Translations under genes and position numbers: made by a program
The notes under the pieces: model-generated
What the model was told of the DNA's origin: nothing
The model's database searches: none
Seen by the model: the letters and a program-made list of their open reading frames with translations, nothing else
Shown: one piece after another, positions 23,400 through 35,445 of the stretch
Position numbering within the stretch: position 1 is the first letter of the stretch
Layout of the letters: each line of letters begins with the position of its first letter
DNA from: Brachypodium distachyon
Lineage: Eukaryota; Streptophyta; Magnoliopsida; Poales; Poaceae
Length of the DNA stretch: 64,000 nt
Assembly (NCBI RefSeq): GCF_000005505.3
Contig: NC_016134.3
Location: 21,838,584 to 21,902,583, forward strand
Direction of reading: 5' to 3'

Positions 23400-24720
23400 G
23401 CACACAAAACAAAATTTAAATTACATGCCTATAATTGTTTGATCTAGAGTAAACACCGCGGCATAAGTAAGTTACGTACAATAGGAACCTTCACCGTTCG
23501 CAGATGGTGTCTTATTACAAGACACTCAAAGTGTCTCCAAAGTCTTACTGCGGCATGAGATCCTCTATTCCAGACATTATTAGGCCATCTTGAACTACTC
23601 TCCCAGTGGTCTACGCAACATAGTCTTCGCCAGCGATGTCCTCACACTCATACTCCACTTCAGCATACTTAGTTTCATAACAAGGACCGGACTCATCATA
23701 AGTACCAGCCTCTACCTCTTCGGGGCTCACGAAGATCATTGGTGATGAAAACAACATAAGAAGCAAGGCTGAGAATACATACTCCGTAAGTCGCCGGAAA
23801 GGATTATGCATGACTTAACCTTGAAGACCATCAAGCCGTCGGACAAAAAGAAAGCTATTTTTAGTATTTTGTTGAAAATCATATTTAATTTGAAAAATCT
23901 ACTGGTGATAGATCGACGTGGGATCTTACAACCCACACGACGCACATCCAAACCCGGAAGTTAGGAGTGATATCACATTTGACTCTGATCAAAGGTGTAC
24001 TACTTTGCCCATAGCATCACTTGGTCAATCCTCGTCGGTGCACTAATCATCTGCACATGACTAGACCAAGGAACCAGAACCAAAACCAGCCCGTACACTA
24101 CCTCTGCTTCGCCACCTTGCCTTACGTAGGCCCGTGGGTCGAGACCCCTGACCGGTAGGTCCCGTCCTAGGGTGTCTGCATCTTCCCGGATACAGTCACC
24201 TTCTCGCCCGGGCAGAGGCAGCTACTTGGCGTGATTCAGCTCAGCTTGTCCCCTTCCAGGTCTATGGTTAGTACGGTCTGCGCCGCTTTTGAAGTAAGTG
24301 CCAATTGATTTGTCCTTATATGATATCCCTATGTAGGAGAGTTCCGACTTCCCCAACAACCCTATCCGGGTTGCTCTACTCCAATAGCTCCCTACCCTCC
24401 GAATATACTCTAGCCGTAACCCTGTCCGGGTCAGCATACCTAGTACTGACCATAATAATGGATCTTCCTGATCCACATAAATATTCTTAATATTTATAAA
24501 ACTTATTTTTGAGTGACATGCAAGAATTTTGAAATACACCAAATTTCATAAAAGCATTTTCGAAGACATGTTCAAATGATGCGACTTGTCTAGTACCGCT
24601 TCGGTCAACTTGGAAACACCGTCTGGGTGTCCTACTTGTCCGGAATCAACTCCTAATATTTATTCACACACATGCTTAAAACTTTCCTAATCATAATTGT
24701 AATAAATAAAAAGTCAAGAC
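23400..24720 (-). mobile_element. LTR-like sequence of a Ty3/gypsy element, minus orientation
   Basis: Read on the minus strand the text resembles the AT-rich 3' half of long gypsy LTRs, with a GTACTTATGATGAGTCCGG-type phrase and a GAGGTAGAGG block like the end of the solo LTR at 33900-34300. No LTR ends or duplication were found, so this is an inference from likeness of layout. Confidence 0.35.
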
Positions 24721-25618
24721 AATCATGCATTCTTGGTGTTAAATATTCTAAGCTAATCACACCTAGTCTCTACTGTACATATGAAAGAAATGATGCAAGT
24801 GTGTGTGTCGATGTGTGCAGTGTACGAGCTACTCCTAGCAGGGTGCTCTGTGTGTCTGTGTGCACTAGTGCTACTGCTCCGATGTGTTGTAAAGATTAGG
24901 TAAAAAGGACAAAGGTTAATCCTCTGCCTAAGCTAAAGCCCAGCAAAGCACAAAACGCTCCAGAGCCTAGCGCAAGTAGTACCTAGTACTCCTCCTCCTC
25001 CCTCTCGTTCTCTCTCTCCTTTTTTTTTTCTCTCCCGGCCTCTGTCTTTTCTCCTTTCTCTCCCGGGCTCACCAGTCACCGCGCCGCTGCCTGGATCTCC
25101 TCATTCCGGCCATGCCCGGCCAAGCTGAGGCCAGCCCCAGATTCCTCTCTCCCTCCTCTTCTAGATCCCCAAGCTAATTTATACTAATCGACACCTATCC
25201 ATTCCGAATTTGAAACCCTAGTTATTGGGCTGCCATGGCCGCCCCCGTCTCCCTCGGTCCGGCGAGGCCAACTTTGTCGTCTCCGGCGACCACGATGCTT
25301 CTTCTTACGAGTTCTCTAGAAGCATGCACAACTACATCGACGAGAACTGCCACGGCTTCATGGCACAGCTCAGGTGCCGCGGCCGTCGCCGACCACGGCG
25401 AGACCGGGTCAGGCCTACTCCTTCCCAGTTTGCTGGCATCGGGACCGGCGGTCCGTTGTGCGCAGCCTACTGCTAAGTACTCTTAACAAGTTAAGTCCTT
25501 CTCTCTCACTGACAGCAAGCTTCTAGTGGTGTGCATGTGCAAAGAGTTGAGTGATTTGTGTGTGAGCAAACAAAATAGTGATTAAACTAGCATAGCGACG
25601 ATGTGATCTACTCACTCC
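24721..25618. other. CT-rich and GC-rich DNA with short ATG frames, unresolved
   Basis: A GT-rich microsatellite-like stretch lies at 24800-24875, a CT-rich tract at 24985-25050, and a GC-rich part with two overlapping 83-residue frames from about 25225. It looks like a promoter plus 5' leader of a retroelement or captured gene, but neither frame has a domain. ACTCC at 25614-25618 may be the left target duplication of element A. Confidence 0.3.
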
Positions 25619-26397
25619 TGTCGGAGCACGGGTCTCCGGCACCGGGGTGTTAGACATCCCCTTTTTTGGTTCGGTGGAGGGCGAGGCGATCGCCGACGTG
25701 ACGAGAGACACGAAGTGTCGACGCGTGAGTTTATCCAAGTTCAGGCCACCCGAAAGTGTAACACCCTACGTTCTGCTTTGTGTTGTATTCACAAGAATGT
25801 GTGTGGGTTCTTACAGATTGTCCTCAGGGGTTTCCGGGGGAACTACTTGTTCTCCCAGGAGATCTTGCTTACTCCTTGCTTCTACTAACTGGGGTTCGGA
25901 CTAGAACTGGACCTAGAACCCTTTGGCCGGTGGCATTGGTCCTCCTTTTATAGACAAGGGATACCACAGGTGCTGACGCATGCAGCGCAACACGTTAGCT
26001 ACACGCGTGTCATCGCCACAGGAATTACCCTACTGTAGATCCATGTTGGGCTTCATGCAGCGCCCAAGCTACTGTGCATCGTAGGCAAAACAGCTCTTAG
26101 GGTAGCCGCTCTAGACTTGTTGAGTAAGATTAGCCCTACCGATGTGACTCCTATCGGTGCATTAAATGCACCACGCCCGTTGTGTGGTCTTGTCTCCACT
26201 GTTCCGTCGGCCCCACCTTCGACCCCCGAAGCCTCGGTACCCGGGAGCGCCCTGGTACCGCTGCCCGGCAATTTGCAAGGGAGCGAACTAGTAGCTTTCC
26301 GGGTTCGCCCTTCCTGGGAAGCCGGCCTTGCGGGATCTCATCAATTGCGACCCACGCGTCCCGTGCCAGTGGGGCCTCGTGGGCCACTGGTACGACA
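25619..26397 (-). repeat. Element A 3' LTR, 779 bp, complete
   Basis: Plus-strand text starts TGTCGGAGCACGG and ends CCACTGGTACGACA, the inverted form of a TGTCG...CGACA LTR. It contains an inverted TATAAAAG at 25945-25952. Its partner starts at 40814. The purine tract before the 3' LTR lies on the minus strand just right of 26398 (GAGGGCTAC). Confidence 0.88.
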
Positions 26398-26661
26398 GTA
26401 GCCCTCGGGTGTGGGCCGGCAACCTTGAGCTCCCGGGCAGTATCGTCCTCGGTCGGTTGCCGGGCTACGCCCTTCTGTCGTGTGGGTCCCCAGACCAAGC
26501 GGATGCACGACCACTGGCCCCACTATTCCTTTGCGAGCAGGGAGTTATGGCCACGTCGCGCATGCTGTCTTGATTCCTTTGAATCTTTAGGGCGCTTGAT
26601 TACCGATCGTGTGTGTGTGTGGGGGGGGGGGGGGACGCCCGTTGCAATCCCGCCTGCCGGA

Positions 26662-26669
26662 TATAAATA
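26662..26669 (+). promoter_or_regulatory. TATA box of the antisense ORF in element A
   Basis: TATAAATA lies between the 3' LTR and the first ATG of the plus-strand ORF, about 190 bp before it. It suggests that the antisense ORF has its own promoter rather than using the LTR promoter. A poly-G run of 14 or more lies just before it at about 26620-26634. Confidence 0.55.
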
Positions 26670-26857
26670 CCCAGGGGCGGCATCACAAGGACTCCCCTCC
26701 GCCACAGCCCTTGCCATTGCCTCCCCCGAGCCCCCTTGCGCTCCAACTCCTGAAAAGCCTCCCACCTTTCTCCTCCCTCCCTCCACCGTTGGCACCCAAA
26801 GGCCCAGCACGTCCCAAGGGCACTAGCAGCAAGGGAGAGAAGAGCGGCAAGAAGGAA

Positions 26858-29800
26858 ATGTCGGAGCGAGAGCGCAGAGACAAGGAGAAGAGGGCTCAGT
26901 TCGCGTTCTTCAAGCCCGGCTACAACGGCGAGGCTGTGGAGAAGCTGCGCTTAGCGGTGGCCACCAAGCACAATGAGCACGACCCGACGCGCATCCTGCC
27001 CGTCGGGTCGGATCCCGGCGAGCACTACTACCAGGTGTTCATGAGGTTCATCCTCTCCGGGTTCGTGCCGCGCACTCCCTTTTCCTCCACGCTATCCTCT
27101 CTGCGTACCGCTTGCAGCTGGCGCAGATTCATCCCACCTCCTTCTTCAAGCTGGCCATCTTCCAGTACCTCTGCGAGGCGTTCGTGGGGGTGATGCCGTC
27201 CGTGGCGTTCTTCCGCCACTACTACTATCCTCGCGTCGAGAAGGGCGAGGCAATGTCTTCCGGGGTCTCGTTCCGGTTCCGGGACGGGCTCAAATCGGAG
27301 TTCATCGTCACGGAGGACCGGAAGATCGAGGCGGAGTGGTGCACAGACTGGTGCTGGCTCTACATCGAGGAGCACGACGAGGCCTACACCAAGCCCACCT
27401 CGTTGCCGAAGAAGTCCCGCGACTGGCGGGACCGTGACGCCAGGGACGCCAAACTCGTGCCGATCTGTGACAAGATTGTTGCGCTGCGGCGTGCGGGGCT
27501 CACGGATCTGGACGTGGCCCAGAGCTTCAACGCGAGGCGCATCGCTCCGCTGCAGCACCGGACTCACCCGGTCTGGACCTACTCGGGGGAAGACGACCGG
27601 ATGAGGCTGCAGTGAGGCGAGCTGACGACGGAGCAGATCCGCACGTGGCTCAGGGGGATCACCAGCGACAACTCCCCCTTCACCGGGCTTCCTTCGGGTG
27701 TGATCGCGCTCCATGCGAACGTCGCCAACCCGGGAGCCAGCAACTACGCACCCTACAACGAGTGGGGCATCATGGCGGGGACCCCGTCAAGTAGCCCTCC
27801 CCCGCGACCAAGGGCCCAGACCGGGAAGCAACCGATGGCCGAGAGCAAGGAGGAGGAGGAGGATGACTCGGACGGGGATTCCGAGGGGCCGACGGGCGTC
27901 TCCGCCGGCCACGACGCCTCCCGCGAGGTCGCCGACACCTCCAGGGACGAGGGGTCCCGGGGTGCCAACAGCCCTGCGGAAGGGGACAACGACGACGACG
28001 TCGTGCCCCTGTCCCGCCTGCCCGCCGTGCAAGGGAGCCAGCGCGGGGGCAGCCCACCGGGCCGGGGCTAATTACCCGGCGTAGTGGGGGGTTCGGGCAG
28101 TAGCGGGAGCGCTCTGCCAGCACGGAAGGCGCTTCCCGCTGGGGGAATCTTCACCGCCCGCAAGCTGGTGTTGAACCCAGCGAGGTAAGTTCTCTTCCTT
28201 AAACCATAATTCTTGTTTTTCCTGGTAGCACTTCGATGAATAACCCTTCTTGCCTCAGGCCGGCGGGGAAGAGAGGACCGGTGAGCTCCCCACCGGCGAC
28301 CTTGAGCAAAAAGCCACGCACGGCCCCCGGTACGAGTGGGGGAAGCCCCCAGGTCGGGACGGGGGCGCGGCGACGGCGGCAGCAGCGGGTGTGGGCGAGG
28401 CCGCCCAGACCACAAGCAAGCCGGCGGTCTTGGGAGCAGGTGCGCCCGGCAACCTGATCGGGTACAGTTGCTCTTTCTTTTCCTTTCAAGCACCTAACAC
28501 TTTTTCTGCTTTCTCATCCAGGACCAGGAAGCGTTGCCGGGGCCGACCCGGCAACGATCGACGACGGCCGCCAAGAGGCGTCCGACGCAGGGGGAGGGGA
28601 CACTGCGCAAGGTACAACAGGCCCGCCACAGCATCCCCCCCGTCGCTTCTTTATGTGTTGTACTTCACTTCTTCTTAACAGTTCTCCTTGCAGCCCCTCC
28701 TGCCGCTGCATGAGCGGAGGCCGCAGAACTCACCCCAGCGGGCACCGTGACCGACACGGAAACCACCCCTGAGGTGACGGTGGAGCAACCCCCCACCGGA
28801 CAGAGCGGGGACGGAGGGGGCTCTCCTGACATCCAAGCCGCCGACCCGGTGTTAATCGAGGAGGCAGCGGCCACCGGGTCTGAGCCCCTCAATCACACCG
28901 CGACGGAGGCCAGCCGCCGCCCAGCCCCCAGGCAGGGGCAAGGGACGAGCTCGCGGCCGGTGGAAGCGGGAGGGTGCGGTCACCTTTGCCGCCACCCGAG
29001 GAGGTGGTGCGGTCACAAATGGTGGCCGCAGGTGCCTACTCGAGTTCCGGGGCGATCGCGGGCGCCGGCTGGGGTCTGCTGAACTGGGACCCTAGCATCT
29101 TCGACCAGGGGCACGAGATCATAGAGGGCATCAAGTGGCAGCAGCTGGGATTCGTCAGCTGCTACAACAGGGTGCGCCAACAGCTCTCGGCAGCCCAGGG
29201 TCGGCTAGACGGCGCACGGGAGGAGGTTGAGGAGCGTCGGCAGGAGCTGGCGCGCCTCCAGGAGGAGATCTGGGTGGCGCAGCTAGCCCGAGCCGAGGCA
29301 TTCGAGCCCTCGGTCCCGGAAGCACACGCCCAGCGCCAGCTACAAGAGCTGCGTGTGGAGCACCAGCAGGTGCTCGAGTCGCTGGAGGCGGCGCGCCTTC
29401 GCGTCGAGGGGGAGCACCAGGAAGCACTAAGGGGCTTCCAGGAGCGCCTCGATGAGAAAAGTGGCCTCATCTCTAGCTACTCCTCCGAGATCCAGCAGCT
29501 GTGGCAGCAACTCGGGGAGCAGGCCATGGCAGCCCAGGCTGTGGCGACGCGAGCCGCGTCCCGGGAGAAGGAGTTGCAGGAGTAGTTCCAAACCCAGGAA
29601 CGCGAGTTCCAGGAGCAGCTCAAGGCCACGACCGACGCCAACGCAGCCCTGAAGGGCGAGCTGGACGTCGCGAGGGGCGATCTTCGACAGCTTGACGAGG
29701 AAAACTCGGAGAAGACATCGAAGATCTCTGGGCTGAAGGACGAGCTCTGGAGCCAGAAGGCGGAGACCGAGCTCGCCTGCCGCAACTATGCGAAGCTCGG

Positions 29801-30257
29801 GAGCCAGCGCTAAGAGAGCACGGCCCTGCTCCGCAAGTTGGCGGAGGTGGGGAACGAGTCGCTGGCAAAGCGGGGGGTACCCCCGGTAGCCATCGACGGC
29901 AGCGACGTCAGCACCCTCATCCCCTTCTTCGTGGAGTTCGTGGGGAGGCTGACAGCCGTGGAGGACCTTATCCGTAGCTTCGGGGACCGGCAAATGTGTG
30001 TCGCCGCATCTCAGGTTGCCGGCGCCATCCTGCCGAGGGTCCACCAAGCCTTCCCGGAGTTCCCCTTCGAGACCATCTTCAACGACTGGTTGCCGGAGGA
30101 GAACAAGGAGGAGCACGCCAATGCCGTCAGACGCTTCGTCGAGGAGAGGGTTGCGCGGATGACGGGGCAGGCTGGTGCTGGTGACGATGAGGAGGAGGTC
30201 GCCGTCGAGGAGACGCCCGCTGTCGAGTCCGCCGCCCCGGAGGCACCCCCTGCGTAG
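26858..30257 (+). pseudogene. Antisense ORF of element A: PF04195-type 'putative gypsy type transposon' plus coiled coil
   Basis: Plus-strand gene inside a minus-strand retrotransposon. Exon 1 (26858-28184) starts MSERERRDKEKR and carries a globular domain with AIFQYLCEAFVGVMPSVAF and WCWLYIEEHDEAY, as in the PF04195 family. Three GT-AG introns follow: 28185-28258, 28462-28521 and 28612-28693. The last exon has WDPSIFDQGHEI, a long coiled coil (about 29160-29800) and a helical C-terminal part (FETIFNDWLPEENKEEH). It is broken by a frameshift near 27080, stops at 27613, 28069, 29583 and 29811, and a frame change near 28975. The protein's role in the Tat life cycle is unknown; nuclear or structural roles are guesses. 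Confidence 0.8.
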
Positions 30258-30579
30258 CCGTTCCTTGTAGTTTTCTTCTTCTTTTTGTACTCCTGCAACT
30301 GGCACAAGGCGCCTTATTTCGTGTTAGCCTTTTGCCATTCTGAATGTCATCCGTGAACTCATTCGTTTGAATTTTATTATATCCAATGCTATTTTACTTG
30401 CTTTTTCGCCTAAGACTAGCTTGCCGAGGAAGGGCTCTGTCCTTCCCGTGCTTTAACCTTGCGTATCCGGGGACTCGCCAACTACGTGCTTGGCCAGACT
30501 AGGGACCCGGGACGGACCCGCGGTGCCGACCTAGGGCCAAATTGTAGCGGCTAGTCACTCCTCGTGTGGGTTAACTACC
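30258..30579. other. 3' flank of the antisense ORF and left side of the solo-LTR target
   Basis: AT-rich 3' UTR-like DNA (30258-30400) and then GC-rich spacer of element A. CTACC at 30575-30579 is the left target duplication of the solo LTR. Confidence 0.6.
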
Positions 30580-33500
30580 TGTAACAACCCGAGAGCAACA
30601 CTTTACATTTAAGCCCTTGTTGGACCTGTTTGTAATTGAATTAATGTTGCATAACATTTTACATTTGCATCCATGCCATGTCATCCCTTCTTTGCTTCGC
30701 ATAATTTGAAAATTACATTTTTAACTTGTGGTTTGAAATCTTGTTGTTTGATTTTTCTAGAAGATTCAAATATGAATCGTCCTTCCTTCTTTGAGTTTAA
30801 ATTCCTTTTCCGATATTTTACAAATGATATTCAAATGGGTTTTGTTTTTAAACCTTTGCCCCATTTGAATATTTCCCAAATAGTAGTACCATATTTGAAT
30901 TCTCCTACTTCTCAGCTTTTCAAAATGGTATTTGAATTTTGAATCAAAAGCTATTTGCAAAAGAGAAAACAGAAAACAGAAAAAGGAAAAAGGAAAAAGA
31001 AAAAAAATACTTACCTCAGGCCCGAGCCGGCCCAGCAGCCGCCTCGGCCCATTCTCCCGCGCGCCCCGCAGCCCAGCTCGGCCCAACAGCCCGGCGCACC
31101 GCCCCGCATAGCGCTTTTCCTCAGCGAAGGCGCCTTCCGCGAAGTACGCCACCTCTCACAGAGTCTTCTTCCTCCTCCGGCCTCCCTCTGCTTTTCCCTT
31201 GTTCTGCACTCAGGTAGCGCCACGTCCTCCCTTTTGACGCGACGGCCTCTGCTGCGCCTCCTATTTGAGCCGCTCCGCGCCCTCCTCTCAGCCCTAGCGC
31301 AGGGAAAGCCCTAGACGGACTTTCCTCCCTCTCTTTCTGTTCGTCGCCGCCATCTTCTTCCTGGCCGCGGGCACTTTCACGTCATGCCGCCGTTCCAGCC
31401 CGAACCAAGAAGAACCGCGCGCGTCACCTTGTTCGCCCGAAGCTGCTCTTCGTCTGGACGCAAGGAATCGGAAGGGGATCGACTACGTGAGGGCGCATCG
31501 ACCCCAACTCTCCCTTCGACCGCCACCACTCTCCGACGAAATTCTGGCGAGGAGAGCCTCCCCTCGGACCATCTTGTGCACGGTGAGCTCCGCCTCGTCG
31601 TTGCGCATCTGGCGCTCCCTCTCTCCCTCTTTTTGGTTCCCTGTAACACGAGAATGACGGAGACCACACCCTGGACGCCGCCGGTGAGCTTCTGCTCCAT
31701 GCCGCGCGCGCGTGCCAGAGGGAGTCGTGCGCTAGCTATCGTGCTAGCTTGCCCTACGTGAAGCGCCGGAACAAAAGGCCATGCCTTTGCACGCTTTGCC
31801 GTTCGTTTGGTTCGCCGGCGTCGTGCCGTTCCATGGCCATCGTGGGCGAGCCCATGGACCGGCCTGTGGGCTTTGTTCTTAATGAACGAAGCGGCTGGAT
31901 CTACAAGATCCGTGTCTTACCACAGTGGCGCTCCCTTTGCCAGCGCGCCTCGACGCGGGTTCGATTCCTCCCCGGTGCGGAATAAAACCCCCAATTTTTG
32001 GAGTTTCACCGGCCACTGACATGTCAGTTGCCTGGTGCACCGCTGCACCCGGTGGACTGAGTCCATGCGCCGGATCCGCGTGGTTTTTTTCCTTTTGGTT
32101 TTTGTTTAATTGCATGAAATTGTTTTATCTTGTTTAAATCCTAGTAAATGCATGCTAAATCCAATTTGGGCAAACCATATATGTTTTGAAATCAGAAAAA
32201 TGTAAGGAATTTAACTGTGCTGTTAGTTTTTCATTTTGACGTTTTGAATTTCAAATCTGTCCCAGATTTGAAATTCAAACGTATGAACTTGTTTAGTCTC
32301 TAATTTAAAACTAGTAGCTCATCTGTATTAAAGTAAACATCAAAGTTGATCCTTGTAACTTGTAGAACATAGTAGCATACTTGGTTAGGCCATTTGAGTC
32401 CTTTAAAGCTGCTGTTGACTTTAATTAAGTCACCTAATGATTAACTTTGATGCTAATGGAATCAATTCGTTTGCATATTGTTGCATCATGATGTCACATG
32501 TCATTTCATGTCGTATTGTGCATCGCACCTATTGATTGTTACCTTATTTGTGTATTCGGTGTTTTGGTTCTTTACGATAGCGACTCCGACTTACTCCGTC
32601 GACGATCCGAGTTCCCACACTTCTTCGGACCCCCTCTCTCGGTGCCCAGCGACCGAGGATCCAGGCAAGCAGCCATTCCTTGAACATGTTGTTTATACCC
32701 AATGTCTCTTTCTCATTCTTGCACTAAGTTACGTTCTCAGTTCTTGTCACGATGCCTCTAGGATTGCATAGCTTTAGTCAGCTCTACTCAAATGCCTGTT
32801 GTCTTGTTCCTTATCCTATGACCATGTCACATGTTTGTTCTTCTGCCCTAGTTGGTCATTAGAAGTTTTTCTTAGCTTGCTAGTCTAGTGTCCTTACTTG
32901 GGGTTATACAATTGCTACATCCACATGCTACTTTCTGTATTTAATTGCAATTATTAAACTGTGACATGTTATATTACCTGCACAAGGCAACGATGGGAGG
33001 CTGTGCTAACGCATTGGTTTTTTGTTCCATTGGCGCCGACCTAAGGACCGAGTTCTCGTTTTCGCCGACTGAAGAAACTTCGTGCTAACCGCTCGTGGGA
33101 GAATATATGGGTTCCCCCTCAGCTTAGTACTCGTTTCATAGCTCTTCCAGGGGCCACATAGTTCGGGCATTCCATTTGGCATATCGCATATACACTGGTG
33201 TTGTGTTGGAGACTTGTTGGTAACCTTGCATTCATATAGGATTGCTGCACTAGTCTGGAGTGGTCATCCTGCGGGCCCTAAACCACTACCAGCTGTCCTC
33301 GCAACTCTTGAGTCCGTACGATGCTTCGGCCGGGCTCTCGTTTTGGATTAGACTCAGTTGGGTGGTCCTCTGAATTAGTTGTGGGGCTTGAAAACGTCGT
33401 GTCGCCCAATCCTGCCGACACACGTCTTTGTGTGTTCCTACTCGAGTGGCAACAAGGGTTGGATGAACATGTACGGGGAAATTGGCACACCCTGTAGGGA

Positions 33501-34347
33501 TAAATCTTTTCGGAAATCCGTGTCTGCGGTTATGGACGACTTGGTTGGTCATTACTTGATCATAGAGAACTTAATCTTTTAATCAACTTAATCTCATAAA
33601 CTTGAGTAGTAATTAGCCTTAATCATGGATATGCTTAAAACTGCTTAAGTGTGAGTGTCTTTGGATCATTTCCTCACAAGGGGTTGAGGGGGTAATAAGA
33701 TGTTGCGTTTATTTGGTGTTAGTTATTAGAAGATCACCTCACTTAGTAGACGCTTCTTATCCTCTACTTAGACGATGTCATTAGTGTGTCTCTCTAGAGA
33801 TATTGCTGTTGCATAACCCCACCATATTATCCATCCTTTGAGACTTGTTGCATATCTAGTTTAGATCTCCTGTAAGTCTTGCGAGTACCTTGTACTCAGT
33901 TGCTTTGCAACGTTGTTTTCTCCAGAGTTTCCAGAGGAGCAGGTGAGTGGTTACTTCGTGGAGTTCGACGACGACAGCTTCGACGTTTAGCCAGCAGATT
34001 CCAGAGCAGGGTTCTGTGAACTTGTGGCGGGCTCTCCTTTTAGTTTCAGCCTCTTATGCAAGAATTGTAACTTGTCCGTACTCGGACCTAACTTGCTTCC
34101 GCTGGTGTAATGATGATTGTGGACATGTGTCCGTGAGTTGTAATAACTTGGTATTTCGCTCCTTGTATGAGCTTGGCTTAATCTTGAGTGTTAGAGTGAT
34201 GTAATGTTATCATTTTTGTTCCAACCTGCGGTGGACACATTGCGTGTATGTTGTGAAGTGTTCATCGTAGGGAGGCACTGGTACTTAATTTATGCGCGAG
34301 TTAGCATTTGGGGCTAAATTGCATAAATTCGGTCCCGGAGTCTCACA
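30580..34347 (+). mobile_element. Solo LTR of a long-LTR Ty3/gypsy element, 3768 bp
   Basis: Starts TGTAACAACCCGAGAGC and ends GGAGTCTCACA, giving TG...CA termini, and is flanked by CTACC at 30575-30579 and 34348-34352. No PBS, gag or pol is inside, so it is a solo LTR left by recombination between the two LTRs of a full element. GC-rich DNA at 31020-32060 is followed by a long AT-rich part. Short proline/serine/arginine-rich frames inside are LTR sequence, not genes. It splits element A between the hairpin spacer and the antisense ORF. Confidence 0.88.
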
Positions 34348-35445
34348 CTACCCCAGCGCGCACGCCTCCGGGACGGACCTGCGAGCCACGTGTGGGGGCT
34401 GTCCTCCCCCCGCAAGCGTCCTTCCCACGCTTCGGCTGCACGGGGACTGAGCTTACCTCGGCAAACCAGTGTGACTAAAGGAAGAACTAAGGACTCAGAA
34501 CAAAGTACTTAGCTTTCCGTTCTCTTTGCCCTTGGAGCACCTCGTTGAGTGGCAAGGACGCTGTGGCTGTGCACCCTTCAGCGGCATGCGCGGAGGCATG
34601 CACCCCCACAATGTCTTCGTGACGTCTCTCGCCTCTTGCATCGCCATTTCTGGTGTCCTTCCATAAAAGATGTGGCAGGGCCGCGATGGTGGGAACACCC
34701 TCAGCGACAAGCGCAGAGGGATGCACCACCATCGCCTCTCTGCGACATCTCTTGCCTTCTTGCCCGGTGCCGGAGTTCCGTGCTCCGGTCTTTAAATAGC
34801 CAGAGCGCTGCCCTTGCTGCCACACACACAGGACCGCTGGTTGACGCGTGGAGGCACTGGCCCTGTCTCAGAGTCCTGCATCAAGCCTCGAAGTAATTGC
34901 TATATACGTACAACTTACCCGCAAGACGACGACACCCATGACTGCCCCACAAGCGTCACAGTGTGCCTTCGTCGCCACTTTTGTCCTGCATGTTAGACCT
35001 TTGTAATGTCCAGATTTTTTTTCGAAATGCATGAAAAAGACGACACTAATTAGATGACCTCCTGCCTCCCAGCCCTTGGGCACAGAAGAGTTGACCTCAG
35101 GCTTGGGTGTGAGCATCTTCTCTATTGCATGGTGCCATTCTGGCATGCAGCACGTTGTGAACGGGTTCACCAACTGCTGGACCTCGTTCCGGGGCGGCTC
35201 GGGAACGAGCTTGGTTTTCGGGGTTCCGGCAGCCCCCTGCTCACAGCCAAGGATGAGGAGGCAATTCTGTGCACCCTAAAGCAGGAGACAGAAGCACACA
35301 TTAACAGCAAAACAGAATACATACTTAAACAACAGTTATCTTTATTCAACTTTGTGCTAGTGGATTACAATCGGGTCTTGCCCGGCTACACTAGCTTAAA
35401 GAGGCACGCTGCAGCAGCGCCACCCGTGGGTAAGGCGCCATCGTT
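34348..35445 (-). other. Post-integrase spacer of element A
   Basis: Corresponds to 49802-51277 of copy P in reverse. Shared phrases just after the integrase end are GAATAAAGATAA and TGTGAGCA. On the minus strand a TATTTAAAG at about 34792-34800 precedes the stem-loop repeats at 34557-34735. No coding domain. Confidence 0.65.
34557..34735 (-). repeat. Two stem-loop repeat units in element A
   Basis: Unit 1: GCGATGGTGG (34683-34692) pairs perfectly with CCACCATCGC (34726-34735), with an inner CCCTC/GAGGG stem. Unit 2: GACGCTGTGG (34557-34566) pairs with CCACAATGTC (34606-34615) with one mismatch and one wobble. Both lie in the same relative place as the five-unit array of copy P. Confidence 0.75.

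Noticed and set aside
25225..25486. Two overlapping 83-residue frames as a small gene
   Set aside because: Different phases over the same bases, no domain, and GC-rich leader-like context; evidence too weak to call a CDS.
31384..31761. 125-residue frame in the GC-rich block
   Set aside because: Falls inside the solo LTR bounded by CTACC duplications; low-complexity and overlapping frames on the other strand.
31925..31980. GGGTTCGATTCC resembling a tRNA B box, possible tRNA gene
   Set aside because: No cloverleaf can be drawn: the T stem does not pair well, and no D arm, anticodon arm or acceptor partner is in place. It lies inside the solo LTR.
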